Source of the DNA: an uncultured Sphingomonadaceae bacterium
Lineage (GTDB): Bacteria; Pseudomonadota; Alphaproteobacteria; Sphingomonadales; Sphingomonadaceae
Direction: 5' to 3'
DNA length: 64,000 nucleotides
NCBI GenBank assembly: GCA_903871605.1
Contig: CAIQHF010000029.1
Location: 62,001 to 126,000 of the forward strand
A program made the position numbers and the translations under genes. The notes under the pieces were generated by a model that searched no databases, was not told the origin of the DNA, and saw nothing but the letters and a program-made list of their open reading frames with translations. Positions 62,409-64,000 of this stretch are shown one piece after another. Every line of letters starts with the position of its first letter. Position 1 is the stretch's first letter.

Positions 62409-64000
62409 TCACGGCATCGCGAGCGGATGCGGCGCGCGCAGCAGGTCTATCGACACGGGACGTCGCGGGGCATGTTCGGACGCCGTCACCAGGACCAGCA
62501 TGCGATCGAGCCACGCACGGCGGACGAGCATCTCGATCGCCGGTTCGGAAGCCTCGAAGCAATGCTCGCCATGCTCGGTGGCAAGACGGAACGCCTCGAA
62601 ATCCCCGAACATGTCGTAGATCACGCCGGTCACCTTGCCGCGCCAGCAGATCTCGCCGCCGTGACCCGTGCCATGCCCGGTGCCATGTCCGGCGCCGTGC
62701 CCGCCTCCCGGCGCCACTGGCAGTCCGGTCGGGGACGGCTTGATCGTGCCGGGATCTCCGCCGAAGCCGATGATCCGGCCGGAAAGATAGCCGATCAAGC
62801 GCTTGACCACCGGGCGCCAGCGATAGGACGGCGCGAACTGCTCGAGCCGCCATTTCAGGATCGCGAGCACATTCTCGTCGGGACGCAGCAGCTTGGCGTC
62901 CTCGCCGACCGGGATCTTCACCTGGAACGAGCCGGTCACATAGCGCCAGTTGAGCAGCATATTACCCCGCGCCGCGGTCGCCTCCGCCACCGCGTTGATC
63001 TTGGTCCCCCGCGACGCGCGACGCGACGCGACCCGCCGGACCTTGACGTTGAACTCCTGGCCGACATGGATGCCGTTGGGGAGATCGACCGTGAACAGGC
63101 CGGCGAAGGTCCGGTTGACGGCGAAGGGTATCGGCACATAGCTGACCCCCCTGGTGGTCCGGCAATGCAGCGTGTTGGCATCCGCGGCAGTGAGGCGGTG
63201 CGCACCGTAAAGCCGCGTCGCCAGCGCCAGCACCTCGTCGACGTCGACGTCGGGCCAGTAGATCGCCGCGGTGCTGCCGACCGGCACATTGCCCCAGTCG
63301 ATCATCAATTCGTCGGGATAGTCCTGCAATTCGCCCGTCGCATTGGCCGGGACGCTGGCGCGCGTGTCGAACGCCTGCGGAATGCGGTGGGTGAGCGGGT
63401 AGCCGGGATTGCCCGACGAGGTGATCTGCAGATTGCGCTGCGCCAGCTTGTCCGAATTCTCCGGGCTGAGCGTCACCCCGCCGGCATTGAGGATCGGCGC
63501 GTCGTCATAGGCGATCTGCGCGACGATGCAGTGGTGCGTGCCCGGGAAGAGCGACTGGTTCGACGCATCATAGACGTCGAGATAACAGCCGAAATAGGCC
63601 CAGACCTTGTCCCCGGCGGCGGGTATCTGGACGGTCCGGATATTGCAGTTGGGCAGCGTGCCGTCATAATCGTGCGTGCCCGCGGCATCGCTCGCGAAGA
63701 AGGGGATGGTCTGCACGGCATTGCCCTGCGGATCGCTCAGCCCCGTCGCCGAGGCGAGCGGGAACACCGGCAGCCCCGCTTCGGCGCCGGTGCCGATCTG
63801 GCTCAGATAGGTGGTCGCCGGCTGGAAGTCGGTATCGCACGACGGCGCCACGAACAGCCGGAAGAACACCCGGACATTATCGGCCGACGAGCCCGCCAGG
63901 CCCTGCAGCCGGACGCGCGCGATCGCGAAGTTGAAGTTGCGCTGACCCGATCCGTCGAGCGGCGTCACCGAGGAGTCGCCCGTCTCATAACCGTTCTGCC
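62409..64000 (-). CDS. Large unrecognised protein, cut by the window edge
   Basis: At least 529 residues; the frame is open to base 64000, so the true start lies outside. Beta-rich content without a recognised family: IARVRLQGLAGSSADNVRVF, FPLASATGLSDPQ, WAYFGCYLDVYDASNQ, HHCIVAQIAYDDAP, TKINAVAEATA. A Gly/His-rich linker (GGGHGAGHGTGHGTGHGG) separates off a C-terminal domain of about 100 residues (EICWRGKVTGVIYDMFGDF). It is 130 bp upstream of the small YcaO-linked gene and may belong to the same transcript. Function unknown. Confidence 0.7.
   Translation of the reverse strand, partial: QNGYETGDSSVTPLDGSGQRNFNFAIARVRLQGLAGSSADNVRVFFRLFVAPSCDTDFQPATTYLSQIGTGAEAGLPVFPLASATGLSDPQGNAVQTIPFFASDAAGTHDYDGTLPNCNIRTVQIPAAGDKVWAYFGCYLDVYDASNQSLFPGTHHCIVAQIAYDDAPILNAGGVTLSPENSDKLAQRNLQITSSGNPGYPLTHRIPQAFDTRASVPANATGELQDYPDELMIDWGNVPVGSTAAIYWPDVDVDEVLALATRLYGAHRLTAADANTLHCRTTRGVSYVPIPFAVNRTFAGLFTVDLPNGIHVGQEFNVKVRRVASRRASRGTKINAVAEATAARGNMLLNWRYVTGSFQVKIPVGEDAKLLRPDENVLAILKWRLEQFAPSYRWRPVVKRLIGYLSGRIIGFGGDPGTIKPSPTGLPVAPGGGHGAGHGTGHGTGHGGEICWRGKVTGVIYDMFGDFEAFRLATEHGEHCFEASEPAIEMLVRRAWLDRMLVLVTASEHAPRRPVSIDLLRAPHPLAMP

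Overview
The window reads as chromosomal DNA of a GC-rich alphaproteobacterium, most probably a sphingomonad. This rests on a long TonB-dependent receptor inside a catabolic cluster, an UrcA-family protein, EcfG-like promoter motifs near an OsmC gene and a DUF3175 operon, a DUF3617 protein, and intergenic palindromes of the type common in that group. There is no rRNA, CRISPR array, transposase or integrase. One tRNA gene (Leu, anticodon CAA) lies at 42.5 kb.

Region 1 (about 0-32.6 kb) is a dense catabolic island. It holds two flavin-dependent monooxygenases (RutA-like and NtaA/DmoA-like), two isochorismatase-fold amidohydrolases, three TrzN/guanine-deaminase-like amidohydrolases, one amidase with an intact triad and one AtzE-like amidase that has lost two of its three catalytic residues but keeps an AtzG-like partner. 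It also has six 2-oxoglutarate/Fe(II) dioxygenases (one IPNS-type, five TauD/TfdA-type), three Rieske oxygenase alpha subunits, a Rieske ferredoxin, an NTF2-like/CDGSH iron-sulfur fusion, three MFS carriers, a TonB receptor and a MarR-type regulator. Many genes overlap by 4 bp. The TauD genes form two paralogous pairs, each lying next to a Rieske oxygenase, so part of the island looks duplicated. The gene set suggests uptake, oxidation and deamination/hydrolysis of an N-heterocyclic or amide-rich compound. The substrate cannot be read from the sequence.

Region 2 (about 32.7-44 kb) is mostly housekeeping and stress genes: OsmC under a possible EcfG promoter, a three-gene operon of two unlisted micro-proteins plus DUF3175, a tiny minus-strand transcription unit with a perfect Shine-Dalgarno and an 18-codon ORF, uvrB, a beta-barrel protein, a LOV-type hybrid histidine kinase, the tRNA, and a short Tim44-like protein.

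Region 3 (about 44-58 kb) combines an Mla/MCE lipid-transport system with conflict-type domains. An MlaD-like gene and its lipoprotein run on the plus strand. They meet tail-to-tail a seven-gene minus-strand operon encoding an exported protein, an exported caspase-SUMF1 fusion, a beta-barrel protein, a papain-like protease with a DUF4384-like tail, a membrane Rossmann/RyR protein, MlaE and a divergent MlaF. Flanking genes encode a second exported caspase with an EF-hand-like loop and a TIR-domain membrane protein.

Region 4 (about 58-64 kb) pairs a SARP/BTAD-type regulator with a TfuA-YcaO gene pair, the signature of peptide thioamidation. Upstream of YcaO lies a 111-residue protein with a Gly/Pro/Ser/Thr-rich tail that could be the substrate, and then a large unrecognised protein cut by the window edge. 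Regions 3 and 4 are the best candidates for undescribed systems.
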